DNA from: Isoetes taiwanensis | Lineage: Eukaryota; Streptophyta; Lycopodiopsida; Isoetales; Isoetaceae | Direction: 5' to 3' | Length of the DNA: 64,000 nt | NCBI GenBank assembly: GCA_021234155.1 | Contig: JAJEKV010000079.1 | Coordinates: 417,327-481,326 of the forward strand | Shown: positions 19,890-32,970 of the stretch, one piece after another | How positions within the stretch are numbered: position 1 is the first letter of the stretch | Layout of the letters: every line of letters starts with the position of its first letter | Notes under the pieces: model-generated | Databases searched by the model: none | Told to the model about the DNA's origin: nothing | Seen by the model: the letters and a program-made list of their open reading frames with translations, nothing else | Made by a program: the position numbers and the translations under genes

Positions 19890-22800
19890 CCTTAGCGTTC
19901 ACGCTATTGTCGGCCAGCTAGAGGTAGCTAGGGCTAGGTTAAGCAATGAATCGATGATTCCCTTCAATTGCAGCTATTAAAAAAAAATAGGTTAGGCTAA
20001 CTTAATGTAGTACTAATTGCACTAAAAAGCTGGTAAAATAACTTAACCACTAACTAAATTATTTCGATGTCTAGTTAAAGCTTGCCGTATAAAAATTTAT
20101 ATGTACAATTAACTAAACTTAAAGTGACCCTCTATAAAGTTAATTTCAGAATGGTTAATTTTGCTAACTAATCCCAACAAGGTGCTAAGATAAGTTTAGG
20201 TGCTGTTTTTGGTTAAAAGTTAACTAAATTCTTTGGGACTATCTCAACTAATTAACTAATAATGAATGTAACGGACCGTAATCAATACCCTAATTCAACT
20301 CATTTAGTTTTCTTGTTTCTTCTTCTTTTCCTCGCTTTGGGGCTGGCCTGATATAGGCTACCATAGGCTTATTATAAGTAACATTATATGGTCTCACATA
20401 CATGTTTGATATTGTCAGATTATGTTGCATTTACTTTGCATGCTTGGCTTTTGTATTCATTATTTCATTTTGGTGTGTGGTGGCATAAAAAATGGCCCTC
20501 GGCGACGTAGATGTTAAGGAAATTAGCTTAATTGGCCATGCGACAGACCGAATTTAACGATATAAGCATGTAAACTGATGATCAATTAACCGCTGGCATC
20601 GCTGGAGAAAGAATGTCTATCAATTATGTGGGAGGTGGCCGCATGAGTCCGGCGCTGAAGATAGCGATGAAAAGAACTTAAAAGTCTTGGGTTTGCAACC
20701 TGCCGTAATCGAGGATGCTACTTATATAAAGTACACTTATGAGCCCCTATGTCGAGGCACGTGGGAACATGGGCTAATTGCAGGCGTAAGTGCAAAAGGT
20801 CCGACGAAAGACTGCCAGCAAGATGGCCGCAGAGTGCCCCCAACATGAAACAGTGAAGGAGTTAGATAGTCTTATCCAAGGTAGCCTATTGGTGCAGGGG
20901 CTGATTATCATTACGCTCATGACAATGTGTCGACATCACGATTCCCTCGCGGATGTCGCTGGAGTGGTGGGCAACAGTAGGTAAACAAGACTCCATGATA
21001 TACCAAACTGCATCTTGGGAACCCCGTACTTTAATCAAGATGATTATTATAATCGGTATCAGGTGAGAGAGGCCAAGATAGAGTCGCATCATGGTTGTTA
21101 TCGACAAGTATATCCGCTTTCAAGAGCCCAAAGTCCACCAAAGACACACACCCCCTCGACTTGCCCCCAGGTCTTTGAAGAGGCTGAGCCACGGGGATCA
21201 CAACAGGTCTCCACAGCATTCATGAATGGAGGAACCTTTGGTGTGAATGGCTTCATCATCTTCCGGAAACAATTTCTCTTATGGGAGATGGCCAAAATGC
21301 AATTTATAGCTCCAAGAAGCACATGAAGGTATGGAAAGTGGAAGCCAAATGAGATTCTGTATAAGTACGTCCTGCAATAAGGCTCTTTGCAAGGAGCCCA
21401 TGCTATCCACCCAGCTGGACACACACAAAGTCTACAATTGCAAAGGGTCAAACCCATTTTGATGACTCTTACAAATGTGGGTGGTCAAGCAGAATGGGAC
21501 AATTCAGCCTGCTTTTTTGCAAGGAGCGAATGCTCCAAATTGAAGAGCCGCGAGCATACCAGCAGAACTAAGCATATCCTTGGTGGGAGAAGAGTTTTAC
21601 ATCATCATCGATGACCAAGCATCATGGGGTACACCGGACATATATTCCCCGCTAAGCATTTACTAGATGCTCTCGATTATCCAGTAATGCGCTTTATGGG
21701 TCAGGTGTTGGAGATAAAACCAACCGAATCATAATTTCTAGTATTGACATCATCCAACATACATGAAGGTCCAAATGATGATGGATGAGAGTCATGCACA
21801 TGGATCGCATTCATTGCTCACAAGGCTGCCGACATGTGTTCAAAACAAAGCTAGGTTTTCTTCATATACGGTGAGAGAGAGAGATGAAGTGCAGGATCCA
21901 CTGAGATGCTAAGCTACCAAGTAAATGCTTCTGCAAGAAGTGACAATATAATTTTGTTCCTCCTCTATTTGAGGCTTGTTGCAACCAATAAATGCTTTCA
22001 GTCAAAATTACTACTAATGAAAAAGTAATTTATTAATCAAAATTATTATTAATAAAAAATAAATTATTAATCATAAACTTGTAGATACAGTATCGCTTAG
22101 GGGTTACATCAAACCCCTAGATTGCCAGTGGCACAATCTAGGGTTTCGATGAGGGCAACGGAAGCTAGGGTTTGATGACATGGCACTTACTATGATGTGC
22201 AATAGGAAGTCATGATACAACCTAGGTTTCATGGATGCCACACGCAACGTGAGCCATGATGTGGCACTCAAAATGCCACTTGGATAATTTAGGGTTCTAT
22301 GCAGCGACACATGCTACGGTCTTCATAATATGGCAACCTGTAGTTCGATACATGCACCTACATACGCAGATACTCTTTCTAATACAAATAAGAAGATAAG
22401 AATATAAATTTAGGTATTTATTCAAAGACACCTGTTCAAAGTTTTTCCTGCTAATTCGCTGCTATGTTCAAATTAATATATATAGTCATGAATAGGCTCA
22501 ATTTTAGCTGTTTTCCCTTACTGTACACTCTCTTCGATGCATTATTCATGTAGACATAAGGCTCCTCCCAGCCTCCTACTATCTGGGCCAAGACTCTCAA
22601 GTAAGTCCACGGGGCTCCAATAGTGGCACATTTCTGAACCATATAAAAAATACTATTTTCATCCTATGGTTTAGGCATCATTCTATTATTGCAACCAATA
22701 TCATTCATGGTTATCAAATGTTTCTCTCACAATTTCTTTGATCTAGGTGTGCTCTTTCTACGATGAATAGAGGCAATCGCATCTTAGAATGAGCAAGATC

Positions 22801-24930
22801 TAAGGTAGTATTTATATAGTTTTTGAGCATATCGCAATTCTATAATGCCTAGGTATGTGAGTTTATGCATGGAGTTTTAATTTGTTGTGTAGAGGGAAAG
22901 GGATGGCTGAGAAAATAGAGAGGACTCCACTATAGGCACCGCGGTCGATGTTCCTCCAAGATCACTAACCCTCCAATCTCCATCACTACACCAGTTTGGC
23001 ACATAGCTTTTATTGTACTAATAAATAAATGAATTGCTTTTTTGCATGATATTGTGCTTCTGCAGCCTCCACGCCCCTCATCAAGTAGAAACATGTTCCT
23101 CACGAGAGACCACAATTAAAAGATATCACTTTGACACCAACCAAGCAGGTGCCTCCGCCCCTATTCCCAACCATAGTGTTGACATCTACTTCCACGCTCT
23201 GCCAGAATATTGAGAAATGCGACGAGGCACCCCGCTTCAGGTACAGACGGAACGCATTTTTCTAATGGAACTTGAGAAGATTTCAAACAGTAAATATATA
23301 TCCACCAATAATTCAAACATTTCTTTGGTTGCAGCGATGTTAAAGATGCTCACCCTCTCATTACTTCCCGTGTCAAGCATAGTGGAGCAATCAGATCAAT
23401 AATGTTCAAGATCGGACGACATCACATTGTTCGATCCAAGAACATCGCCGTCATCACTTTGAGAGAGGTGGAAGAACTCAACACGTCCACGCGTCACCTA
23501 AGAAGAGCCGCCCATGAGCCTAGACACGTGGCGCAAGTGATTTGGCCCAATATACCCGAATTACATAATAATAATTTTTGATGTAAGTTATGTGAACATA
23601 TTATCAAAGATATCAAACTCAAATATTGTTTTGTTTGGCCCAAATTTATAGTTTTGTTCATTCTCACTTAATACATCGTAGTGCTCAAAAGGTTCTTAAC
23701 GGACGAGCATGCGGGCACACTTTAGACATAAACACGCTTTTATATACCCACCATTTATGTTTCGTGGACGCTTCTTCCCAAGAAGGATGATGGTGGGAAG
23801 TGTCTTTATACCACACCGAGGGACGCTGGCCACAGTCAATATCTTCGCTTACGGCCTCCCCGCGGTTATGTTGGAGGACCGCGCGGCGACCACCAAATAG
23901 AGAGCGCCGGGTAAAATGAAACAGAAGCCTGCAGATAGAAAAGCAAAGCGCGGAACTCGAAAGTAAAGCCACTGGCGATGGGCGAAGCTATGGGTCGGGT
24001 TATGACCCAGTCGGCGAATTGACGCGCATTATTTTGATATGGCGCGCTGATCTATCGGTTTACGTCAAAGGCACCATGTGGTCAAGGAACCGGGCGTGAC
24101 TTCATAAAAAAGAAGGAGGCGCATTGGTCAAAAGTCCCTAAACCACGACTTCCACACAAGCGAAGATATCAAGGTATTTTATTTTTCGTCATTCGCTCAC
24201 TTTAACTTGTGATAATGTTGCGTCTTGGCAATCGATTGCATTCAACGCGTAAAGGATCCGTAGCAAACATAGAGCTCTGACCACAAAGCAACTAAAAGTG
24301 AGCTAAAGCCATCTCATTTGGGTTCTACCAGTATGGTTTTCCATAGATTCTGAGAACTATATTACCATTACATTAATTTTAATAAGAACTTTAAATGTCA
24401 CTAGCTAATACTCGCTATATCATTGTTGTGAACATCTGTTTCGGGTTTGAAACCCAACAAGCAACAGGGACAAGAGCCACTACGAACGGAGCTTTATCCA
24501 TCATCAAAGTATATCGATTTAGGAACCTCCCAATTACGGAATGGGTGCTAGAAAATTATTATAATTCTGCATGAACTACATTAACGCCATATTTTAATTT
24601 TATAGAAGGTATGTATATGAATGAAGGTCTAGAGCATGTGACACATGGGGCTCTGGCTGCTGAGGGACCGCAAACTGAGAGCCATCCAATTCCAACCGTA
24701 TACGACTACTAGGCCTCAACCAATGCGACTCCTGATGACCACAGAGTAGCTCTAGGCTGCTGGGGTGGATACCCTTTAACGAAGTCTTTGTGATTATTTA
24801 AAATATAAATACAATTCACTTTGTAAGACATTTTAAAATATAAATATAAAAATAATTTTTGTGACTATTTCTAAAATATGAATATAAAAACACTTTTGTG
24901 ATGATTATTTAAAAATATTTTATATTTATA
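19890..24930. other. Five kb without a recognisable gene
   Basis: AT-rich intergenic DNA. ORFs are short (under about 120 aa), overlap on both strands and match nothing I recognise. The open frames near 21015-21457 lie on both strands at once, and those at 23685-23972 (minus) and 23709-23900 (plus) mirror each other in a locally GC-rich stretch. 22020-22080 is almost pure A/T. A 23.4-23.55 kb stretch (FKIGRHHIVRSKNIAVITL on +) looks coding but is isolated. Confidence 0.5.
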
Positions 24931-24942
24931 TTTTTTTGCATA

Positions 24943-24981
24943 AATATATATATATATATATATATATATCATATATATATA
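24943..24981. repeat. (AT)n microsatellite
   Basis: An almost pure AT dinucleotide run with a single interruption (..ATATCATAT..). Confidence 0.95.
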
Positions 24982-24989
24982 TTTTTTCT

Positions 24990-25425
24990 CATACGCCGCG
25001 ATGCCAGACGCATCCATCGCGGCTTTTTTGCCACGTTCGGATTCTTCATCGCAGGAGAATTCCACGGTCACCGGCCGGTGATAAACGTGAGTACATCGGT
25101 ATTTCACGCGACGCATATTCCATCGCACTCGTTCCATCGTCACGTCGGATGACGATACACGGGCTTTACCACGCCGGGATTTTGGTGATGTTCCACGTAT
25201 ATTCCAATCGTGATATTCCACGTATATTTCACGCGGTCATTTAAGTTACGCGACGCCTCAAGGCGACGTTGTCATCACGTCATGATGTTCACATGACGCA
25301 AGCCCCGCTAACGCCGGTGAGATGTGACGCCGTGATGCGACGCGGTTCCATGACGTTCGAAGCGACACTGAAGGGACGTCAGATTGCCATGGCGAAGCGC
25401 CGCGACGCTGCCAGCGCTAAATGAC
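24990..25425. other. CpG-rich block of about 430 bp
   Basis: Sharp change from AT-rich flanks into a block dense in CG, with recurring GACG, CGCGACG, CCACGTATATT and CACGCCG words. It begins ATACGCCGCGATG, close to TACGCCGCGATGG at 10761. In CACTA elements such blocks are typical of subterminal repeats, but no terminal inverted repeat or transposase is next to it. No gene is supported. Confidence 0.6.
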
Positions 25426-26094
25426 CTCCTTTTCGTTGTGTATGGCTAACAAAAGATATTCCGGGCATGAAAGCGAGGGCTAAAAGCGATTCTTCTATAA
25501 AGCAAAGAAGTTCCGTCGTTCCGATAAACACTTTAAAGAAATTGAAATCCATGATAGTACACCCAACCAAAAATGTATCAAAGATTCTATATGCTCCTCG
25601 CCATCCCTCTGCGATTTCACATACATATCAAGATACACCGTGGCACTGACATACCAAGGAGGTGAACCGTAGGTTTAATCGGGAATATCGTTTCTCAAGA
25701 AGCAAACAGTGAATTTTAATCTCCCTCATTTTATGCTACCGTACTCGTAATGCTTTATGATGCTTCAGTAAGCCCGGCTTAAAAATCAATAACGGTTACC
25801 TGCGTATTTTTCTATTTCGTGCAAGGCGCTAACATACAGTGGGCCCCCAAAATCATCGCGACACCGCGATATCATTATTCCTGTTATCGCACTGGGCCTG
25901 ACACTGCGGCTCCTCCAAATGCCCATATCTAGTAAAATTGTATTCTAACAACAACCCTCTTCGTGATATTTAAGGCCTATGATATATTCATGAGTCTTCA
26001 TAATCGCTCAATGATATACCACCTTTGATGTTTGAAATGTAAACTTAGTTCATGTTTCATGCCCTCTAAGTTCATTCGAAAACAAAGTGGAAGA
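25426..26094. other. Intergenic, no feature seen
   Basis: Low-complexity intergenic DNA. The short ORF at 25467-25649 is not supported by anything. Confidence 0.4.
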
Positions 26095-26786
26095 ATGATT
26101 TTACCTTCTCCAGTTTGGTAGTGAAGGCCAATGATTGCATTCCATGCGTCGATCTCGGATGGTAGGTGTCAATAGATATTGTCATTTCTAACAAATTTTC
26201 TAAGAAGCAAACAGACAAACAAGATGGTTAAAAATGAATGGGGAATGAGCCCACTTTTGAATTATCAACCCGCACATGCCTCATAAAATGCCGTGTCTAT
26301 TCGACAGAGTATTTGATGAACCAACTTATAAGCAATATTCGATATTATATAACATGTTTATCCCAAGCTATCCAATCTATATCCTTAAGAAAGCATGGTA
26401 AGACCCGCAAGAATGGTGTAGTTCTCCAATTAAAATAGCAAGAAGGGAAAAGAGAGAAAGGAAACAAGGTTGGTACCGAATACTCAGGTAGAGAAAATAA
26501 TCTTACTACCACTGGGATTGCTTAATCCATGGTACCTGCGATCTCCTATTCTCGACAAATGGCTGGTTGAGATTGGTTTGCGTGTAATCGATCTCAACTC
26601 TGTGAGGGTAATGTCCCGCACTTATTCCTCCACTTTACTGAAAAAGAAGGCAGACTGCTCAAATTAACTGAAAATCTATGCAAACGTTTTCTGAAACTAT
26701 ATATGTTTGCCAACAAACAGATAAGGAAACCTTATAACAGCCTAAAAACACAGTGTTTAAAACTCATCAATGCCAAGGAAAAAAAC
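26095..26786. repeat. Left copy of a 0.7-kb direct duplication
   Basis: Matches 29045-29757 in the same orientation: CCAATGATTGCATTCCA, AGCAAACAGACAAACAAGAT, AAGCATGGTAAGA, GTAGAGAAAATAATCTT and a final block from AACTGAAAATCTATGCA to GCCAAGGAAAAAAAC. By eye the last 120 bases differ at only about two positions, while the first 550 are much more diverged. It may contain an old gene segment: on the minus strand GCATGGAATGCAATCATTGG leads to a GGTAA(A/G) donor-like site. Confidence 0.85.
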
Positions 26787-29044
26787 TCTATTGGACAAAT
26801 ATACAATGTTGATCTTATTAAATAATCGAAAAGCAAGAGGAGATGCAACACAAAAGATGATAATGATTATATGCACATGTGTTACATATATAACCCTAGA
26901 AAGGCATAAAAGGTGTGGCACTTAATAATAATATAAAGATGTTTAAATGTCATTTAAATATAAAATATCTAGTTAATAATATCTTGAGGCCCAAGAATGC
27001 ATCGAACAGTCTATGGAATTGATGGAAGTGAAGTGTATTGCATCCAGTCCCATGTATGTTCTTGAATAGCATCAATGTAATTCGTTGTTTGCTGGAGCTA
27101 CTAGTAAATGTATGTGAAGCTAGCCAAGTCCAATTTCCAATCCAAAATGGAGTATCAGGCGATTCGTTGAAAGTTATTCAATTGCTCCGTGATGCTAACG
27201 TGGAAAATACTTCTGATCCATATATCGGTATTCTGCCTATTAATATTGAGAGAGCCAGCGAAGTTCAACAGCCTTAAACCACAACAGAGCAAGAACCGGT
27301 TGGGAGCTAAACCGGCCAGTTTTATTCGACCGCTTGCATGTGCATGAGATTAACGGGAAACAATTATGACCGGAATTTTTAACCCATCTTAAAAGCATGG
27401 TTTGAACTAGCTTTCATTGGCACCGGGTGGCAATAGGGAGATGAAACTCGAGTTATACAATTTCTTTATGTCTATTGGATCACCTAATATGAGAACTGCT
27501 CAAAAATTATTATTTCTATATTATGTCAGAAGAAGCAAAGATGAAACTTAAAGAGAGTAACATACAAGCCGCTCATACCCTAATAAGACATGCTCTCTAT
27601 GTTTGTTTTGAGAAAATATCTACGCACAAGAACATACAACCCTCAAGAGATGATGTACATGTACAGACAGCCTTTTGTAATAACATGTAATCCATATTTT
27701 CTAAAAAATTAGTAATTTGGCCTGAAAGACTTCTATGAAAAGTCCCAACTTAACTTGGTTGCATAAACTTTGTAAACAATTGATCATTCTTGCAACACCC
27801 CACATAGGCTTCTTCTCTTGAATGTTGCTTCCAAACTCTTTAAAAACATGAAAATCTATAGTTCCATATTTTATGCCTTCCCATACACAATTCAGTTCTT
27901 GTCCACTTCATCTCAACTTGCAAGGGATCTCCTTCATCTCCAGCCTTGATCTTCCACAGCATCTAGAAGTATATCTAAGCTTCATAACAAGATCAAATAC
28001 ATTTGTGTATTTTATTTTCTCCAGGCTGTAAGTCATTCAGTTTCTTCTGATAGATTCTGTAATCCTCTCATGAGAAAGTATATCCCTGGGAAAATTTCTT
28101 CTTGGTCAATGACCACACCATCAAAACTGCCAAAAAATCATAATTTGTTTTACATGAGACAGGTACCTGATAAAGATGACTCTATGCACAAACATGCAAC
28201 CCGTGACAGAAAATTCGCAGAGGATGTTGCAACATCAGCTTCTGCAAATTTAGCAGCAAATGAATGGCCTTAAGCACTTCATATAGACAAAGTATAATTG
28301 GCTACAGCCAAACTTTGTCAATGATAGAACAACATCATTACATTTAGCACAGTTGCTCTCAAAGTTAGCCTTTGAGGTATTGTTCCTTCTGCCCAATTTA
28401 TGTACCTCGCTATTAGTCGAATCCGTAACCATAACTTTGCATCAGGGAACAATAACAAAGTATTTAAGCTCATAAGCCCTTCAAAAACTTCAAGCAACTT
28501 CAGCTTCTAATCTGTAGAACTGGAAAAGTAGATTTTCTTATGCAGTGTTACAAAACCAAATTCAAGGTGGTCCTCGTATTTACAATTTTGAAAGGTGGTT
28601 GAGATCTAAGAGATTGAGTGTTTGTGGCAAGAAGATCATGAGATATATAACTCTACAAGCAGAAATAATACAAAACAAGTTCAAAAGTTTAAGAAATACA
28701 CGGATTAAATGGATGAGTCTAGATTTTATCTCCATTAATTTTGTCTAGTAAAAGTTCCCTCGCCATGTTGGTTATCTTTCAACCATCTAGGTTTCTGTCA
28801 GATAGAATAATCCTAAACTAATAAAGACGGTTCGGCCTCACAGATAAATGGGCGAGTCCAGAGGGGCAAACAAGGTTCCCCATAGCTGATCAGAAGTTCT
28901 GCAGGCTGTAGGTGGATTAGAGGTTCGCAAGCTGAAGATGGCTATCAGAGGTCTCGCAGGCTGTAGACCCATTATCAGAGGTTGCCTGGCAGCTCCAAAT
29001 CCTAGTCTGCTCAAAAGTTCTGCGTTCATTCTGAAAACATAAGT
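26787..29044. other. Spacer between the two direct copies, with a 28-bp minisatellite
   Basis: No gene recognised. The ORF 28070-28273 (67 aa, FYMRQVPDKDDSMHKHATRD..) looks exon-like but matches nothing I know. At 28892-29005 a degenerate repeat AGAGGTT.CGCAGGCTGTAG recurs at 28892, 28919, 28947 and 28977 (spacing 27-30). Confidence 0.5.
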
Positions 29045-29757
29045 GAAGAATGATCTTACCTCCAGGCTCTGGTAGTATGCCAATGATTGCATTCCACGCA
29101 TGCCGATCTGATTTAGGGTTTTGAATAGAAGATATTGTTTGCCTCTAACAAATTTTCAGAAAGGCAAACAGACAAACAAGATATAGCAAAAAACAGGAAT
29201 AGAATGGAGCCCACTTTGACTCATCGAACCTGCACAGCCTTTGTACCAGGTCTATCAGATTTATGACACAGAAACCAACTTATAAACAAGATCTCTGGAT
29301 ATTGGTATACATGTTTATTCCCTAAGCTATCCACCTCTATCCTAAGAAGAAAAAGCATGGTAAGATCTAAAAGAATGGTAGTTCCTCTCAATTGGGCAAA
29401 CAAAGTAAGAAGGGAAAAGAGAAGAAACAAGGTAGCTGAAAATTTGAGTAGAGAAAATAATCTTTACTACCACTCAGAATGGTATAAAGCCATGGGTAAC
29501 GAAGACTTCTATTCTTGACGTAGCCGATGTATTGAGCATTTTGGGTTTGCAGTGTAATTGATTCAACCTAATAGGTAATGTCCCGTAATTTATTCCTCCA
29601 CTTTGTAGAAAAAGAAGCCGTTATGACCGCTCAAATTAACTGAAAATCTATGCAGACGTTTTCTGAAACTATATATGTTTGCCACCAAACAGATAAGGAA
29701 ACCTTATAACAGCCTAAAAACACAGTGTTTAAAACTCATCAATGCCAAGGAAAAAAA
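29045..29757. repeat. Right copy of the 0.7-kb direct duplication
   Basis: Partner of 26095-26786, about 2.95 kb to the right. Both copies stop similarity at GCCAAGGAAAAAAAC, which marks a shared right boundary. No long flanking repeat was noticed. Confidence 0.85.
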
Positions 29758-31559
29758 CGGGGAAATTGCAAAGAAGCATTTATGTATCACCTGATCAGAC
29801 TCTGAAAGATAGATAGGGTTTTACTTGATTGCGCTCAAGTGATTTAGCAAGTACAATGCTTATGTCTGGAAAATCACTGGAAAACCAGCTACCATGTGAG
29901 AAACACTTGGTTAAGTAGGACATTTTCACCCTCATTGATATCTTCATCATTATTGCCTATGAGCAGAGCTGTGTTGATGCTCTAGAAATCATTGTATTTT
30001 GTAAGCAGAATCGAAACCATAGAGTTACCTGATGGAATGCACGGCAGTTCATGGGAGCCTGCCGAACGACGAACGAACCTGCCATGACGACGCCATACAT
30101 GGTCGCAGGACAAAACAAGGGACAAAATGGGCCTAAAAATGATCAAACTAGGCGGATAACAGGTCCCGTACGCACCCTGCGATTTCATTTCATTTTATTT
30201 AGTAGTGGATTATAAAATTATTTTTTCGCCCTTCCGCTGGAGTGCTCAACGAAGAGAGAAGAACGACTAGGATGGTCCGAGGCTGTTGGGAGGGGTAAAT
30301 AGGTGGTATTTTGGTTGGGTAGCATCTATTTATGTCTCCCAATGGTTTTGGGCCATCTTAGTATCATCAAAAACCTTTGGATCTGCGAATTTAGGTTGCA
30401 ATTTTACTAGGTATCTATCTATCTATCTATTCTCTTCTTTTTCTCAGCTTCAAGATTTTGCATGCAACTCCATCTTGTTTTTTTGCTCTTCCAATTCTAT
30501 CTAGACTAGTAATGGTGCTTGGTATCAGGAAATTGATCTGGCCTTGCTATGTGGAGGGAAATAGGTTACATATAGGGTGGCACTCAATATTGATTGTAGT
30601 ATTGTTCTATTATGCTGCAATGGCAATAGGAGCAAGTTCAACCGTATTCATGTTCTAGAAATGTTACTTGTCAAGCTCAAGTGGTCTATGTTCTGGTATG
30701 TTGTGCTTGTGATTACATGTTGACATTATGGCAATTGCTTCTTTGAAGTATATTTAATTAAAAGGAGGATGCATGCCCAAGACTTGCACTCCAATTTCTC
30801 CTATTTTAGTGGTAAGTAGTGCCCTAACTATATTAGTAGAAAATTGTGTCCAATAAGAATGATTATCCAATCAAATGATTTGGAAACATATTAGCTAGTG
30901 TGGAGTTCTTCACCAACGTCTTCAAGTGCAAATTAAATGTATTTGGTTACCATATCCACAATTAGAACTTAGTGGATTGCAATTCAATTCCATCAATTAG
31001 AATTTTCAGCAATTGCAATTCAATTTGGAAATTGCAATTTAATCTTTACTCCAATTAGGAACCCCTTTAGGTTGCAATTCAATTTTGTACAAACGCTCTA
31101 GCAAAAGATAATTGGTTGCAACCAGCCATCCATCGAAAGCAACAAAGAAGATATTTCTGGGCTTTGCCTTGAATCAGATTTGTTTATTCTGCATGCAGCC
31201 TCCCCTGAATTTCATTAAGGTTTATAAACCCTAAAAATGTAGAGAACGCAAGAGGTTCGTGAGCAAACCAAGTGTTGATGCTGGTGATCAGAGTAAGAAA
31301 ACTCATACAACAATTCATTAGTAAAATGGCCCATGAAAAATTATAAACCAATTCATTCCACTCGCCACAAGCATCGTAATCAACTAGAGAAAATAGTTAG
31401 ACTCATTTGATAAATCCGCACAATAGTGATAGCTATATGGATTCAAGACGCATGCTTGCACAAATTACTTGGGCTCAACGCGACTATGGGGATTTGGAAT
31501 CCTCCACTATAATCAAAAAGATGGATCTCGCTGGACTTTGTGGCTGGGTCAAGGGCCTG
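29758..31559. other. Intergenic region 3' of the receptor gene
   Basis: No gene. (CTAT)n microsatellite at about 30412-30430. A cluster of TTGCAATTCAATT-type words, direct and as AATTGCAA, lies at 30975-31095. Confidence 0.5.
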
Positions 31560-31619
31560 TGCTTGCAACTTCAACGCCTTTCACCATAGCTGCTGCTTAC
31601 ATTTTGCTAGCAGAATTTT

Positions 31620-32970
31620 CAAGCTTTAACCACTCCTCACCATTGTAGACGCTGATCTGCTAAATCATTCACTAATCTAAAAGCCAGCCTCACTTTATTT
31701 CTCAAGGTCGCCAAGTGTGTAATTTCTAAGGCGATCCAGTAATCCCACCATTTTATTTATCCCACCAGTCTCTAGTGCAGTCCTCACTTCAATGCATAAT
31801 GTACTTCCTTTGTCTGGTGGGTGTATTTGGCAGAGATTATTTCAAGAAGCACAACACCAAAGCTGTAGACATCACTCTTTTCACTCAGCTGCTGTGTCAT
31901 ATAGTATTCAGGATCTAGGTAACCCTGCAAACAAAATCTGCATTAGCCTCCATAACACAAAATTCATAGACATACTGCAGACTCACTTACCATTGTCCCC
32001 TTTGACTTGAGGGAACGCGCTTCCTCAGAAGCAAGCTTTGAAAGACCAAAATCAGAAACCTTGGCTACAAGCTTATCACACATCCAGAGAATATTTGTAG
32101 ACTTGATGTCCCTGTGAATGATTGAGGGTTTACATTCTCATGGAGGTATCTAAACACCTTTTGCAGAATTGGCAGCAATATCTAGCCTCTTTTCCAGCTC
32201 AAAGTTTAAGAGAGCCTGCAAAAATTTTCAGTAAATTTTATGCTTTTGGCTTAGAAACCCATAAATGCATAGCCTGGTTTAACCTTTTAATTCATCTCGT
32301 GAAAGTTCCTTTGACATATACCATACACCAACATTTGTTCATTTTCATAGCAAAACCGATCAGGTTGACAAGATTCCTGTGGTGAACACGGATAGCAAAT
32401 TCTATTTCGCTTTAAATCCCGCACGCTTTTCACAGTTCCCTTCAGCTTTGATTGCAACCACCTCTCCTGCTTTCTAAAGACCCCTTATATACCTGCAACA
32501 TTTTAACATTTCAATATCAAATCTAAGCAGCAGGCATGGGATAAAATCTATTCTAGATTTTGTACCCCATAGGCTTGTCCAAGCACCTACTTCCACGTAG
32601 TTGTTCGTAGCCTCTTTAAGCTCAGCGGATGAGAAATAACGGGCTCCTTTAACTGTGGACCACTACCACTCTTTGTACTGCGAATCCCCCAGGAAGCTGG
32701 AACACCACACTACTTAATGAATTGACCTAATAATGTTGTGCAGCCAGTGTGGTGCAACAAACTTTGAAAAATGCGGTATTAAGCACTGAAATGGCAAAGA
32801 GAATTTACCAAACTGTTTTTGATGCTTGTTGCCTCAATAGCCTGCCTTCTCCTTAAACGACATAAATGCTAATTGAAAGTATAATAACAACAACAGCAGC
32901 TACAACACCTGGCTAATAACCCCAATTAAAGCTGCTCCATGTATACCCTTGCTGTGTCCAATCACCAGCT
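31620..32970 (-). other. Receptor membrane segment and kinase domain, frameshifted
   Basis: Membrane segment near 32930-32860 (GVVAAVVVVIILSISIYVV), followed after a frame change by a basic stop-transfer stretch (LRRRQ). Kinase pieces: ARYFSSAELKEATNNY (near 32635-32588), VYKGSL then VVAIKA (near 32495-32440, Lys present), HHRNLVNLIGF (near 32385-32353, interrupted), [23 protein letters not shown] (about 32122-32087), [13 protein letters not shown] (DFG at 32053-32045), SKGTM, then after a clean intron [20 protein letters not shown] and SFGVVLLE (31924-31842). At least five single-base-type indels or stops interrupt it, including the glycine-rich loop and the C-lobe end. HRD, DFG and the active-site Lys codons survive. 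Confidence 0.8.

Noticed and set aside
20790-21630. Gene made of frames at 20790-20984, 21015-21326 and 21387-21614
   Set aside because: Frames are short, similar in length to antisense frames at the same place, and no domain is recognisable.
23685-23972. 95-aa minus-strand frame as a gene
   Set aside because: Mirrored by a plus-strand frame in the same GC-rich stretch; no motif, no neighbouring exon.
28892-29005. CRISPR-like array
   Set aside because: Repeats are degenerate and almost contiguous, without unique spacers, in plant DNA; it is a minisatellite.
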